Source: Morchella semilibera (taxonomy: Eukaryota > Ascomycota > Pezizomycetes > Pezizales > Morchellaceae). Taken from it: a DNA stretch of 64,000 nucleotides. This document shows positions 51,670 to 61,806 of the stretch, piece after piece. The stretch spans positions 1,674,001 through 1,738,000 of the forward strand of contig CM018604.1 in assembly GCA_009192285.1 (NCBI GenBank), in the 5' to 3' direction. The notes below the pieces were generated by a model. That model was not told the DNA's origin and ran no database searches. It worked only from the letters and a program-made list of their open reading frames with translations. The translations under genes were made by a program, and so were the position numbers. Every line of letters starts with the position of its first letter. Within the stretch, counting starts at the first letter, position 1.

Positions 51670-54302
51670 TTAGTCCTCCCACTCTCCCCTGACCATCTCG
51701 ATATCTATAAGCCTTCCTACCTTCAATGATTTCATACCGCCAGCGCTGCTTGGTGTCCCCGATCTTGCTCCGGCGGAGCTCTCAAAGTATGAGCCAGCAT
51801 GACCACCTGGTCTCCTCACAGTTCCGTTCTGCCTCACTCTAGCCCTATCTTTCTTTCCAACAATTTTGCGTATAACGACCTGTTCTTTGGAGGGGTCAAA
51901 AGACAACCGGTACCTCTCATATGGGCTACTATTCTTCTGGTTAAGAATCCAGTCTGTGCACCCTAGCCATTCCTGCGTAATGGCGTCGTGCACCGACCTT
52001 TGGATTTCACGCTCAATAGACCGTGCACCGTATTCAATTTCGTAGCCGTTTTCAGCCAGGTGTCTACAAACCGCCGTTTCCCCCTCAACCTCAAGTTCGA
52101 TATGTCCATGATTATATCTTTACTAACATCGGCTGCTAGTGTACGTTTAAGTTTCAATAGGTACTTATGCGCGATTACAGACTGCTCAGAGGGCGAGAAC
52201 GGTAAGAACGGCAGGACCATGGAGATGCGCCCAGCAAAGGTTGTCTTCATCAGTATCGCAGTTAGAAACATCATAGAATAATCATCGAGTATTGGGGACC
52301 TACCCCAAATTGGATGCTGAACTTTCTTAGAAACTTGCTTTCAATTTGATTCATGACACCCGCGAGAAGCTGATAATCCTGGGTATTAGGGTTGAGGAAG
52401 ACCTCGGCGTTGGCCTTGTAGTACGGCTCAATAATGTTATCCACCTTACTGGTGGTAAGAATCCATATCACTCTCGAGCAGTCTATCTCCGTGTCGTTTC
52501 TTACGCCCCGACGATCACGGTGTACTCCTAAATAAAATTAGCTTAGTAGCTCACCGGTCAAGTCAGGACTCAAGAAATATCTCTCTAACCTTCATCAAAT
52601 GGGATTAGAAGGGACTCATGCACGGCAGGCCCCATCTTCTCGAACTCATCTAAAAGTACAATAGATCTTTGACCGTGGTTCCGACATAAAAAGTTGTTTA
52701 AGGTTGAACCTTGTTCATATCCTGGGGATGGCGCCTTAGGGCCGAACAGGTCAGTAACGCTGGTTATTCCAGCACAATCAATGGCCAAAATATCTGCCGA
52801 TAAAAGAGTCTGCATGCTCTTCGCCAGCTCTGTCTTTCCATGTCCACTTGGCCCTGCATTCGGTGTTGGGGCATAGAGGTTAGACCTATATTCTAGAGGC
52901 TGGAGGGAGTAATTAGCTGATGAGCTCACCGACAAAGGTTACAACCAGAGGTCTGGGATTAGACTTGGAGAGTAGTAGATGGCTCAATATTCTCCGAATT
53001 AATAAGCCAGTTGCGAAGTTCTGACCAACCACACAAAATGGCATCTGGAATAGGTTTGGACATCGTTCCATTCGAGCGATTAAGTGTTCCCGCTCTGTAC
53101 GTGGGCGTAAAACTCTCGCTTTAGACAACCAATATCTTTGTGAGATATTAATGGTGCTAGCAAGTTTAATCCTATACCTCTCTGATAGCCATGATGGCGC
53201 AGAGTTGGTAGAAGGCCTGGAAAACGTATGGTTGTTGGAATATTTATCTAAGAATATAAGATCGTCTGGTATTTCTGTAGGGTCAGCCCCACTTGCCAGT
53301 AGGATCCGTACCATCTCAGTCGTGTCTGCTCTTGACCCATGCATAATAGCAAAGGCTAAAAGTGGTATGTTGTTAGGGCCGGCCGTTGCGTTTACAGATA
53401 CGCTGCGATCAATCAGAAGTTTCAATGCTCTGGGTTCGTTTGTAGCTACAGCAAAAAATACAGGCGGGATCTTCTCGTATGAAGACGCCCTGTCTAGGTC
53501 AAGATCTCGATCTGAATATCCGCTTAAATATTGATCGACGTCTAAAAGTTGAAGAGGCTCTGCAGATAGGAGCATAACTAAGGCATCAACGTCGAATTCT
53601 GGATCGACCGTGATGGGATATCTTTTTCTTAACTCTCTGTACTGGGCAAAATCGGGTGGTAACAAGGTCTCCCATAGGTCACCAATGGCCACGGGGCTCT
53701 CTGTATAATCACGCTGTTGAGTAGGTGTTGCCGGTCTATTTGATGCGGTTGTGGATTCCGCCACAGAACGGGTGCCCTGATAGAGATGGTTCAGTGCAAG
53801 GCCTTCATGCCTCTAGATATGGTGATCAAGGGCTTACATTAGCTTTTTTCGGGAACCATTCAGTTACATTGGCACTAGCTTGAGTTTCCCAGGCAGCATC
53901 AACCCCAGGAGGCCTAGTTTCGTGCCAATTATTCCCGGCGCTTGCGGATTTATGGTCCCATTGACCTGCTGGCACATGGTCCTCCCACTCTTCTTCTATA
54001 ATATTAGGCCTGACAGCCTTTTCTCTACTCTTTCCATCCTCAGAGCTATCCCCGGCGTTGCTTTTCACCTTTGGGGGCGCCTTCGGTGGACCTAGGGAAA
54101 GAATTAATATCGGAAACCTAAGCCAAGAACGGGACTTACCTTTATCGCCATAATCGATCCAAGTTCTTGGAGGGTCTGCTAGGACTGGCGTATCGATATG
54201 GAGGAAATTACATCTCGCCCCATGCTTACATTGGCCAGTCTTTTTCCAGAAATAACAGGTTTTCTCGATCGAACCCACCGTGGTGGTACTATTGGTACTC
54301 AT
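51670..54302 (-). CDS. CCCH zinc finger, ankyrin and ClpB-like AAA ATPase fusion protein
   Basis: Six exons on the minus strand, 54302-54140, 54091-53838, 53776-52930, 52853-52590, 52527-52304 and 52244-51670, join in phase. Residues 16-35 form a C-x8-C-x5-C-x3-H finger (CYFWKKTGQCKHGARCNFLH), usual for RNA binding. Two ankyrin-like repeats follow at about residues 245-320 (VFFAVATNEPRALKLLI, EMVRILLASGADP). A AAA+ module starts with Walker A GPSGHGKT (422-429) and Walker B IVLLDEFEK (484-492), then PFDEG and TIDCS-like ClpB elements (TEIDCSRVIWILTT) and GRISMVLPFLPFSPSEQ. The C-terminal lid reads HIELEVEGETAVCRHLAENGYEIEYGARSIEREIQ. In exon 6 the frame moves by one base near 52106; one missing base restores it, or a very small intron hides there. 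Corrected length is about 775 residues. ClpB relatives are disaggregases; a role at RNA or RNP assemblies is inference. Confidence 0.8.
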
Positions 54303-54716
54303 CTCTGTCTATGTTTTGTTTCGTTTGGGCCCAGGATTTCGATATCTGCAAAGTTAAACCTTATTTAATTAATCATAACCGTGGGAGGGGGCAACGATGT
54401 ACAAGGAGAGGAAGAGGGGTGTAAAGAACTGTCTTATTTATGTAGCCTTGTTCGATGGGTAGGAGCAGATATCTGGGCTACCCTCCGAGGGCCTGCTATC
54501 GTTTTGTGTGGGGTGGAAAATTGCGTTTAAAACCGGGCTATTATTGCATAACATATAAAAAGATGCCAAGCTCATGACCCTGTATGAGATGCAATAACGG
54601 TTCAGTCATAAACGTCAGGACATCAAGAGTACAAGACCAGGGATCTAATAAGAATATATTTGTATATTCAGGCATACCTATTTAGGCATCCAACAATATC
54701 GAACCTCGAAGCTGGT
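54303..54716. other. Intergenic between AAA fusion gene and Harbinger element
   Basis: About 400 bases with no gene. It carries the promoter and leader of the minus-strand CCCH-ankyrin-AAA gene and ends at the AAT target duplication of the transposon. Confidence 0.5.
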
Positions 54717-54719
54717 AAT

Positions 54720-54778
54720 AGAGACTTTTAGCCACGGGTGCGAAAGGCAACGAACAAAAAATTATTAATTCCCAAGAC
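54720..54778 (+). repeat. Left terminal inverted repeat of the Harbinger element
   Basis: Begins AGAGACTTTTAGCCACGG and ends CCCAAGAC. It pairs with 57691-57749 at 55 of 59 positions. Confidence 0.92.
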
Positions 54779-55038
54779 CAGGCCGCATGAAAGGGCTAGA
54801 GCAATTATGGAAGTTTTGGACGACATTCTGGATGCAGGATGCAGACAAGGAAGGGAATCCAAGTAGCCAATAATATTGATGATATAATGAGGGGTTGCGT
54901 GCTAACATTGTCTGTTTGTAGGCCACAGGTACGCGGAACCATTCTAGAAGTCATCATTGCGCGGACGCTTTCCTGAAGGCCACCGTTACGCGGATTCTTT
55001 TTTTCATCAATCGTTACACGGATTCCTGTTAATCCCAA

Positions 55039-56374
55039 ATGGATCCTGTTCCTCCATCCAAATTCTATCGGTATACGAGCCAAACAGAACCTCGCCACCA
55101 TCCAGCTGCTGGTGCAGCTATGAATGCAATTCCTTCCAGAGCGGATCCGAGTCCCTCTAATCTGGTTCCTTTAAAGGAGTCCTTTACTCCTAGCTGCTTG
55201 ACCAGTCCTCCACACTTTCCTTCTATACTTTCTCAGTCCGGACCTTTGGGTTGCCCGCAATCGTCCTCGTCGTTACGCGAAGTCTTGAACTCTAGCGATT
55301 TGAATAGGGATCCAACACCACTACCGAGTGGGCAATTCTCCGGAGATGCGCTTGATTCAGATTTGGATAATGGTGATCTAATAAGGGATGAGTTAGCTTC
55401 TTTGAAGCAATACAAGGCACTTTGTGGTTTGGTAAAAGAGATCAGACCTTATGCTTGTGCGAAGGGGGAGGTAACAAACAGCTGGCAGTTGGTTTTGGAT
55501 TTGCTTCACTCTAGCGGGTTCTATTTGTCTAAAAAGAAAGCATTGCCGACTCTTCGAGATGAAGTTAAGAAGTTGATAGGGTTTAAGGAAGGATTCGACA
55601 CGATGGAGGAGGTTGACGATTGGTTAAGTGAAAAAGTAAAACCAGGAAAAAAGAATAGCAAGACGCCTATTTTCAATGTTAGCAATGCAGGGAGACCGCC
55701 CCAAGCAGGAAGACCTTACCGGAGTTTTCCTTTTAGTCAAGAAGAAGTAAGAAGTTCTATTCCATAGCTATAATGCAATTCTGACTCAAATCAAAACTCT
55801 TTAGTTAGCCAACGGTCTTGCATCCAATCTTGAGTATATTGCGGATGAGTGGAAGATAGCAAACCTGGACAGAGATCAACGCACAACGGAGAAAAAGCAA
55901 GCAGAAGATGATGAAAGAAGAAGGTTTGATCTTCTAAGAAGAAGTGCGGCTTCTACAAGAGTATTGGTACAAGAACTTGAAGCTGCAAGTTCTGATGCGG
56001 TTATCGCTCCCAATCCACAAAGGAAAAGGAAAAGAGTGCGGAGGGACATTCAATCTTTGAAAATCAGACGTGTTGAAAATGGAGGTGTAGAGGTCGTTGA
56101 GACTACTCTTAATTCTGATTTTAGTATACCTCTTCCCATTGCTGGTCCAGCAAGCTCTTCACAAGAGTTGCCCTCTATTCCGCATCATAAAACACCTGTA
56201 CCTGTCAATCTTTTACCTTCATTTTGGTCGGATCTTACTCAACCACAGCGGGAAAGTGATGAGGAATGGAAAGAGGAGAATAGACGTCAGCTTGATGATA
56301 TAAAGGATGAATTAGTTAAGGTAAATGATAATTTAGAGCGAGTTATTTCAGCTCTTAAATTCTTTCATGAATAA
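55039..56374 (+). CDS. Harbinger accessory (ORF1, possibly Myb/SANT-like) protein
   Basis: Exons 55039-55746 and 55805-56374 join in phase 0 (donor GTAAGA, acceptor CTTTAG) for 425 residues. The first 110 residues are Ser/Pro-rich. A helical block at about 118-190 (LKQYKALCGLVKEIRPY, then TNSWQLVLDLLHSSGF and LPTLRDEVKKLI) has one Trp and helix spacing like the trihelix/SANT DNA-binding proteins carried by Harbinger elements; the match is by pattern only. A coiled stretch follows in exon 2 (DEWKIANLDRDQRTTEKKQAEDDERRRF), then a basic patch QRKRKRVRRD that looks like a nuclear localisation signal. The C-terminus is helical. In better-known Harbinger systems this partner imports the transposase into the nucleus and binds the element ends; that role is inferred here. 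Repeated words such as GTTACGCGGATTC and GTTACACGGATTCC lie upstream at about 54920-55025. Confidence 0.78.
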
Positions 56375-56379
56375 TGATA

Positions 56380-57561
56380 TTATGTACATTTTCTTAGATA
56401 TTCTTTAAGAATCGGTGGACAACAGTTGAAATATAAAGTAGTCTCAGAACCGTAAATACAGATATGGATATTAGTTAGGATTGCTGCGACACAATACTGT
56501 GATCCAATTGGAGAATTGAACAATCGCTGAGAAGATTTGAGATCTAAGGAACTCCAAAGACGTAGTATGTCTGCAAATCCCCACTCAACCGCCTCCCTAC
56601 ATGCCGACATTCTCTTATTGAACCATTTCTCGTCTTCTGTCAAGTCTCGTAACATATGTGAAAATGGAGATAAGAGTGCAGAACAAAGTGGGTAGGCAGG
56701 ATCACCGTACATATAAAAGCCAGATGCATGTAATTTTGATCGTTCTATTAGATTACTCTCCCGTAATAGAGCATTATCATTTCTTTTCCCCTCATAGGGA
56801 CCGAATAGATGATAAATTAATCCATCTGGACATTTTACTGCTGAATACTTCAAAGCATGCAAATGTTTATATCCATTATAGCAATCTCTCTGCCATTTCG
56901 ATGGGCGACATATAGGCCGTATTGTACAATCTATGAATCCCCAGCAATGGTCAAGTGGTGCGCCTTTTTTGTGTATTTTGGTTGCAAAGAGAGAGAGCCG
57001 ATCGTATGTCAAATGACCTTGAAATAACTGTTTAGAATACTTTTTACGAAATAAAACCAGCTCACTTACCTGAATCAAAGTCATTTAAAAGAAAGCCCCA
57101 GTTATCAGTAATATATTTTAACATCCAGTTTATACATTGTGAGATCGATGAGGGATGATAGCCGAACATGTATTGCATCGTTTGAAGTCGAACAGGCCAG
57201 GCCAAACGGGCGCAAAGTAGGAAAAACCCCTCCTCCCGTGTGAAAGGTACACCAGAAGGTACTGTAAACACTTTTGGCAATCCCAATAAACGTGAAATCT
57301 ATTAAACAATGATGAGCATTAATTTATACTATTGCAGAAAGTAATAGTTCATACCATACTGATATCACTAGATGTGAATCTTGTTAGGTGCCGGAACTCG
57401 CTATCTGTCATAGTGGAAAAATCTAACCGAGACCTACTGGGCACCCGGTAAAACAGAAATGTCTCTGATAGATAAAGTAAAATAATTTCTTGTCTCGCAT
57501 TTCTTAGGGCTTTTTGGATCTCTGGTTTGATCCTCTTCGTGCAACGGGCTGAAGACTTCAT
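56380..57561 (-). CDS. PIF/Harbinger DDE transposase
   Basis: Three exons on the minus strand: 57561-57355, 57298-57070 and 57017-56380, joined in phase (donors GTATGA and GTAAGT; acceptors AATAG and TCAAG), giving 357 residues. An ATG at 57678 in the same frame would add 39 residues; I prefer 57561 because homology-like sequence begins after it, but the longer start is possible. The DDE_4 nuclease triad is complete: Asp175 (GFIDCTIRPI), Asp251 (YMYGDPAYP) and Glu290 (CREAVEWGF). The N-terminal half has the helix-turn-helix-like region typical of the family (MTDSEFRHLTRF, MQYMFGYHPSSISQCINWM). The GPYEGKRNDNALL motif after the first Asp also matches. It cuts and pastes element DNA in the nucleus. 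The upstream inverted repeat (57691-57749) must hold its promoter. No disabling change was seen. Confidence 0.88.
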
Positions 57562-57690
57562 TGTTGACTCGAGGTATTGATGACCCCTCACGCAAACCCA
57601 ACCTTTACAGAACTTGATACTGAATTGCCTCTGATCACTTCTATTTTTGCTATAGCTTTCATGCACGCACTCATGCATGACTGGGATAAA

Positions 57691-57749
57691 GTCTTGGGAA
57701 TAAATAATTTCTGGTTCGTTGCCTCTCGCACCCGTGGCTAAAAGTCTCT
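57691..57749 (-). repeat. Right terminal inverted repeat of the Harbinger element
   Basis: Inverted copy of 54720-54778 with four mismatches. It ends GGCTAAAAGTCTCT and is followed by AAT. It lies upstream of the transposase start. Confidence 0.92.
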
Positions 57750-57752
57750 AAT

Positions 57753-58203
57753 GGAAGGGTTTAGAGAGGACCTGCCGTTGACTCATTAAAATATTGCAGT
57801 ATGTACGGCGCCATATTGGGCTTCTGCGGCTGACATTACATACTGTCCATAAAAATATTGCCATGTCTCCATGTAGCAGCAGTAACTCTGAAATATTTGA
57901 CTTGAGGTGTCGTGTTGTCCTAAAATATTCCAGGTATAAGTATAAATACCCTCTTAGAGCTAGCACCTCACAGTGGCCCTCCAAAGTAGAGTAGATACAT
58001 ATTTGAAGATTTTTGTAAAGGTATTTAACAGGTACCTAAGAAGTATATCGGGTTTAGGTTATAATAGCGTTGCTATCTTTCTGGCGTGAGTTACGAGGTG
58101 GGGGGGGGGGGAGGGGTAGGGCAGTGGGTTGGGCGGTATGGCGGGGCTGCACATTTTTTACTAGCAACACACCAACCGTGAATAATGTCAAGCAAAACGA
58201 TAC
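57753..58203. other. Intergenic, no gene seen
   Basis: 450 bases between the Harbinger element and tRNA-Leu. It has a G-run at about 58100-58110 and no coding signal. Confidence 0.5.
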
Positions 58204-58284
58204 TGAATAGAGTGAGGATCGAACTCACGCGGGTTGCCCCACTAGCACCTGAAGCTAGCGCCATAACCACTCGGCCATCTATCC
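58204..58284 (-). tRNA. tRNA-Leu(CAG)
   Basis: Minus-strand, 81 bases. Acceptor GGATAGA pairs with TCTATTC, discriminator A73. The anticodon stem is CTAGC/GCTAG around loop TTCAGGT, giving anticodon CAG. The long variable arm (TGGGGCAACCCGC) marks a class II tRNA, and the T arm is GTGAG-TTCGATC-CTCAC. No intron. Position 37 is G, as expected for Leu. It lies between the Harbinger element and the GFA gene. Confidence 0.95.
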
Positions 58285-58388
58285 GTAAGAGTGGGGGGAC
58301 TCATAAAAAACAAAAGCCAAAAAAGCTCTGCCAAGACATGAATCCAATGACTACAACTTCCTATGTGTAACTTAATATACATTTTTTT

Positions 58389-58909
58389 TTACTGAGTTTC
58401 TAATTGGGTTGCTCCCTCCACTGGAGTCATAAATGATGGGCGGTACTTGACGAATAGTTCTGCGGCTGGCTTGAAGTTCTGACATCTATAATATATATTA
58501 GTTAGTCTCTGACACTTATATGGACATCTGTCATGTATATTGGTAGTATACTCGAATTGAGCTATACATGTAGTACATACCCTCCTTCGATAAGGCTTCC
58601 CTTGACAATCATCTTCCCCGCCAATGCTTCCGGCTTTGTAAACATCGTACACCCACACTTTCCACAAAAGTACTTTGGCTTTGGCTTTCCACTCTCGGAT
58701 CCAGTAATTTTGTAAACCGCCATCAGGCCCTGAGGGTCTTCGACAGTGACAGCAGTCTCTTCGAAGGCAAAATTAAGCTGATAGGGGCCGCCAGCACCGG
58801 CTGAGCAGTGCTTACAGTAACAGTAGTTGATCTGAATTGGGTCCGCATCTTCCTTGAAAGTGAGTTTGATTCCGCCGCAAAGACATCTCGCTGGTGGGAG
58901 TGACGGCAT
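58389..58909 (-). CDS. GFA-family (CENP-V type) zinc protein
   Basis: Exons 58909-58581 and 58485-58389 join in phase (donor GTATGT, acceptor TATAG) for 141 residues, standard for the family. Zinc ligands are all present: Cys9-x-Cys11 (RCLCGG), Cys30-x-Cys32-x2-Cys35 (YCYCKHC) and Cys82-x2-Cys85 (YFCGKCGC). GFA (glutathione-dependent formaldehyde-activating) fold proteins bind zinc and may act on S-hydroxymethylglutathione, but fungal copies are numerous and their substrates are unknown, so formaldehyde activity is not assured. The C-terminal exon supplies FKPAAELFVKYRPSF, the usual end of the domain. The 95-base intron contains the palindrome TACATGTA at 58565. The start is the ATG opposite 58907-58909. 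It is probably cytosolic; there is no signal peptide. Confidence 0.9.
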
Positions 58910-59281
58910 TGTGTACTTTGAAGTAAATTAGGTAGGATAGAGCTAGGCTTCTGATGGTGGTTTTCGGGTTGGGGGTAGCATCACTAACTTTATACTGAAT
59001 TTTCCTCGGAAACCAATGAGTCATGACGTAAACCTCTTAGGACCACAGCACGGCGGGTGTGATTGCCGTTGGGTGTGCATCTGGAGGTGTGTGCATGTAG
59101 CTACTGTGTTACCCTGTGTGTATTTCTAGGTCTGGTACTGGACCAATGGGTTGGTACTGGTCCATAAGTACATTATGTATGTCAATGTACTTGCCAAATT
59201 TATGAAAATACAAACCTTGGTTATATTCTCCTAAGCTTAAAGATTTGGCAAGTAAATAATCTGTATGCGGGTACGTACTTA

Positions 59282-59523
59282 CATGTACCCCGGGGGTCCT
59301 CAAAGTGATGCAACGGCGACAAAAACCACAAATTTCGTAGCTACTGGCCACCATGTCCAAAAGTTGGGAAGTAATTTATATATGTCGAATTGCATCAGGC
59401 GGAGCTATATAATAGTAAATGGAAATACAAATGGAAAAAATTGACTGGGTCTAGCTTTGGTGGTGGTCGCGACACTAGAATATCGAGTTTGTTGCATCAC
59501 ATTAAGGACCCCCGGGGTACATG
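59282..59523. mobile_element. Small inverted-repeat element (MITE), 242 bp
   Basis: 33-bp terminal inverted repeats, starting CATGTACCCCGGGGGTCC and ending GTGATGCAAC on the left, with two mismatches on the right (59491-59523). The interior has no coding capacity. TTA stands directly before the left end and TTA occurs three bases beyond the right end, so a three-base TTA duplication typical of Harbinger-type MITEs is possible but not clean. Its ends differ from those of the resident Harbinger element, so another transposase is implied. Confidence 0.8.
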
Positions 59524-59758
59524 CAGTTAAATGGTTTGAGCTGACGAAAGAATTATATTCATAAACTAAAGTTCAATGAACTTTTGTTAGGCGTTGACCC
59601 TTGAAAACTCGGTTTTGTCTTACTGCCAAACGGGCCCTTAGACTTAATTTAGGGATATGTCTATAGTGTGGATCTATCCAGTGTGAAAGATGAGATGAAA
59701 TCACTATGCAAGACGGATATGATGTGCGCAAATGTGCTTGGTTGCGGCGAGTCTCATA

Positions 59759-59919
59759 CAGCGAAAACTTGCTATAACGGTGCCTTCTATGACATAAGGG
59801 TAATCTTTAAGTAACAATAACACTTCTCTGTCCTTTTTGTCAGGCCTTCAGCACCAGCACCTTTTATATAAGCGTAACCTCTATAGCTATAACAGTACCG
59901 TTATAGTAAGCTTTCGCTG
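59759..59919. mobile_element. Tc1/mariner-type MITE, 161 bp
   Basis: Terminal inverted repeats of about 23 bp begin CAGCGAAAACTTGCTATAACGG on the left and CAGCGAAAGCTTACTATAACGG when the right end is read inward. The dinucleotide TA stands on both sides (59757-59758 and 59920-59921), the target duplication of the Tc1/mariner superfamily. There is no coding capacity, so it is non-autonomous. A partial internal copy of the end motif (GCGTAACCTCTATAGCTATAAC) lies near 59871. Confidence 0.8.
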
Positions 59920-59921
59920 TA

Positions 59922-61667
59922 ATATTCAACTCACGATATATATCTAGTAGAGAAGAGGGGAATTACTTTATTGGGTAGCCTGGAGAGCCTAGTGGCATTC
60001 TTGAGTACCCAATGAGGCTATACACCTATAGTTTCGACGATTCTCACAACGCGTGAAATATATCCACTGGGCCTACATGGTACTTAGAGAGCTGCGGTAA
60101 TTGGTGCACTGTGCTGTGACAAGCTAGGCGTCACAGCTACCTTCAAATAGTGTAAGAGGTTGGTTCGAGTGAAAATTAACTAAAATCGTACCTAGTATTA
60201 GCTAAATGCTCTTTGTGTGCTCTATAGCGGGGTGGAAATATGGGCTGGGGAAGAGTGGAGGGCCGGTGAGAGGCATGGACTAGGCAGGCACAGGATAGCC
60301 CAGTCATATGAGGGTCCAGAAGAATATCGAACAGTACAGTTATACGTTAGCATTGAGATGATCATCATGAATTACAAGTTGTCGCCTTGGTGTACACGTT
60401 ACTTTAAATATGTATAAAAACCTCTACCTCAACTCACAAAAGGTAACTGAGGGTAAAGGAGCGTCTATTCTAATCTTCTTTTGTCAGTTCTCCGTAAGCT
60501 ACCTCTTTCCTAGCAAAGCTGGTTTAAAATCTGGTTGCTTAGGCGGGATCAATCATAGGATTCACGACCAGTGCGCAAAATATAGCGTGTAGTGTAGTCC
60601 ACAAGGCCACTCGAGGCAAATAGTTAGTATGTTGAGATCTATGAAATTGTCTTCTTACCTTGCTACCAGAAACACCGGGCCCGCTGGATACATGCCCTTA
60701 ATACTATGGTTGCATAAAACTCGAGTAGCTCGAGGAAAGCAGGATTGTGTGCCTCGAGCATACTCGCCCAAAGCATGGGATCTGTTCCTTGAGCTCTCTC
60801 TCGGCTGAGCTACGGGGCATGGCCTCGAGCGTGAAAGCCTTGTGGACCACACTGAACATAAAGCACGCTCAGCAAATGCAAATGTTGCTAACTCGAAGGA
60901 TTTTGGAGTGAAGTGCTAGTGGTTACTTCTGTTAGCTCATTGCCCACGACTTTGTACTGTGTTACCGGATAGGACCCTACTCAAGACCCCTTCTAGAGGG
61001 GTTAGATGTATAATTTACACACATTACCAACTATGAGCTACTAGAGGTATGTGCTTCAAGGGTACGCTTAAGGTGGGTACTTTTGACATCATCAGCGCTG
61101 GAAATGTTTTCCACTCACCAAGGAAAGAATATTCTTGAGCGTCTATGAAGTACTGGAAGTGGATATAGGTGTTTGATTATAATGTTAGACATAATAACGT
61201 TTATACTCGTTTGGTATGAGAAGATTAGTAATTAACTGCTGAGTACCGGTCAATATAGTTTTCCCGACTTTTCTATGTGCTGCTCGAGATCACGCACCTC
61301 AAGGACAAGGCTGAAAGAGATTCATTCTTGTGGAGTGCCTCAACTCTATTTGCCTTCTGCGTCAATGGTATCCTTCTGAGGAAGGTTAAAAAGTAATACG
61401 GCTAGGTTACCCTCTTCACGAACGGGAAAGCTTGGCTGGCCAGGCAGCTGGAACATAGAGCATGGCATAGGGGAATACTTCGAATCCGCATGCCCACTCG
61501 AACAAACTGGGTCTAAATTAGATTATAAGCCGAACAAACACAGGCAACAGCAAACGAGATCAGCTAGATAAACTAAACTAACCTTTTAACTTCCGGCCAG
61601 TTCACATATTATTATATGTCTGACATAAGCCCAACATTAGAAATATTGAATGTCTTGTTGAAATTAG
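59922..61667. other. Gene-free A/T-rich stretch
   Basis: 1.7 kb with no supported gene. Frames are short and broken. CTCGAG and CTCGAA words are clustered at 60610-60830. Nothing else was recognised. Confidence 0.5.
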
Positions 61668-61676
61668 CCTGTGATA

Positions 61677-61797
61677 TTGTCTCGAACCAGTCCCAATTGG
61701 GTTTAGTGTCGTTGCTAAATAGGAAGTTGGGAGCCAAAGTAACGCCAAGTTTAATAATTAATTAAGACCACCCAACCCAACGTCTGGTTCGAGACAA
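61677..61797. mobile_element. MITE, 121 bp, with 9-bp target duplication
   Basis: Terminal inverted repeats TTGTCTCGAACCAG are perfect over 14 bp at both ends, with further partial match (GGGTT) inward. The nonamer CCTGTGATA directly flanks the element on both sides (61668-61676 and 61798-61806). A 9-bp duplication with inverted ends points to a Mutator-like (MULE) or related transposase. There is no coding capacity. Confidence 0.8.
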
Positions 61798-61806
61798 CCT
61801 GTGATA

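Larger units (their letters stand above)
54720..57749. mobile_element. PIF/Harbinger DNA transposon, apparently complete
   Basis: A 3030-bp element bounded by 59-bp terminal inverted repeats (55 of 59 identical) beginning AGAGACTTTTAGCC. AAT stands on both sides (54717-54719 and 57750-57752), matching the three-base target duplication of this superfamily. The ends also share an outer T/A, so the exact border could shift by one base. It encodes a DDE transposase (minus strand) and an accessory protein (plus strand) that converge with only five bases between stops. This two-gene plan is the hallmark of PIF/Harbinger elements. Both genes are open once their introns are removed, so the copy may be autonomous. 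It sits between the AAA fusion gene and tRNA-Leu. Confidence 0.9.

Noticed and set aside
57748-57984. Open frame upstream of the transposase as an extra N-terminal exon
   Set aside because: It lies outside the right terminal inverted repeat of the element, starts without ATG and has no domain match.
60610-60830. Cluster of CTCGAG sites
   Set aside because: Five or six short words in A/T-poor patches; no regular spacing or associated structure.
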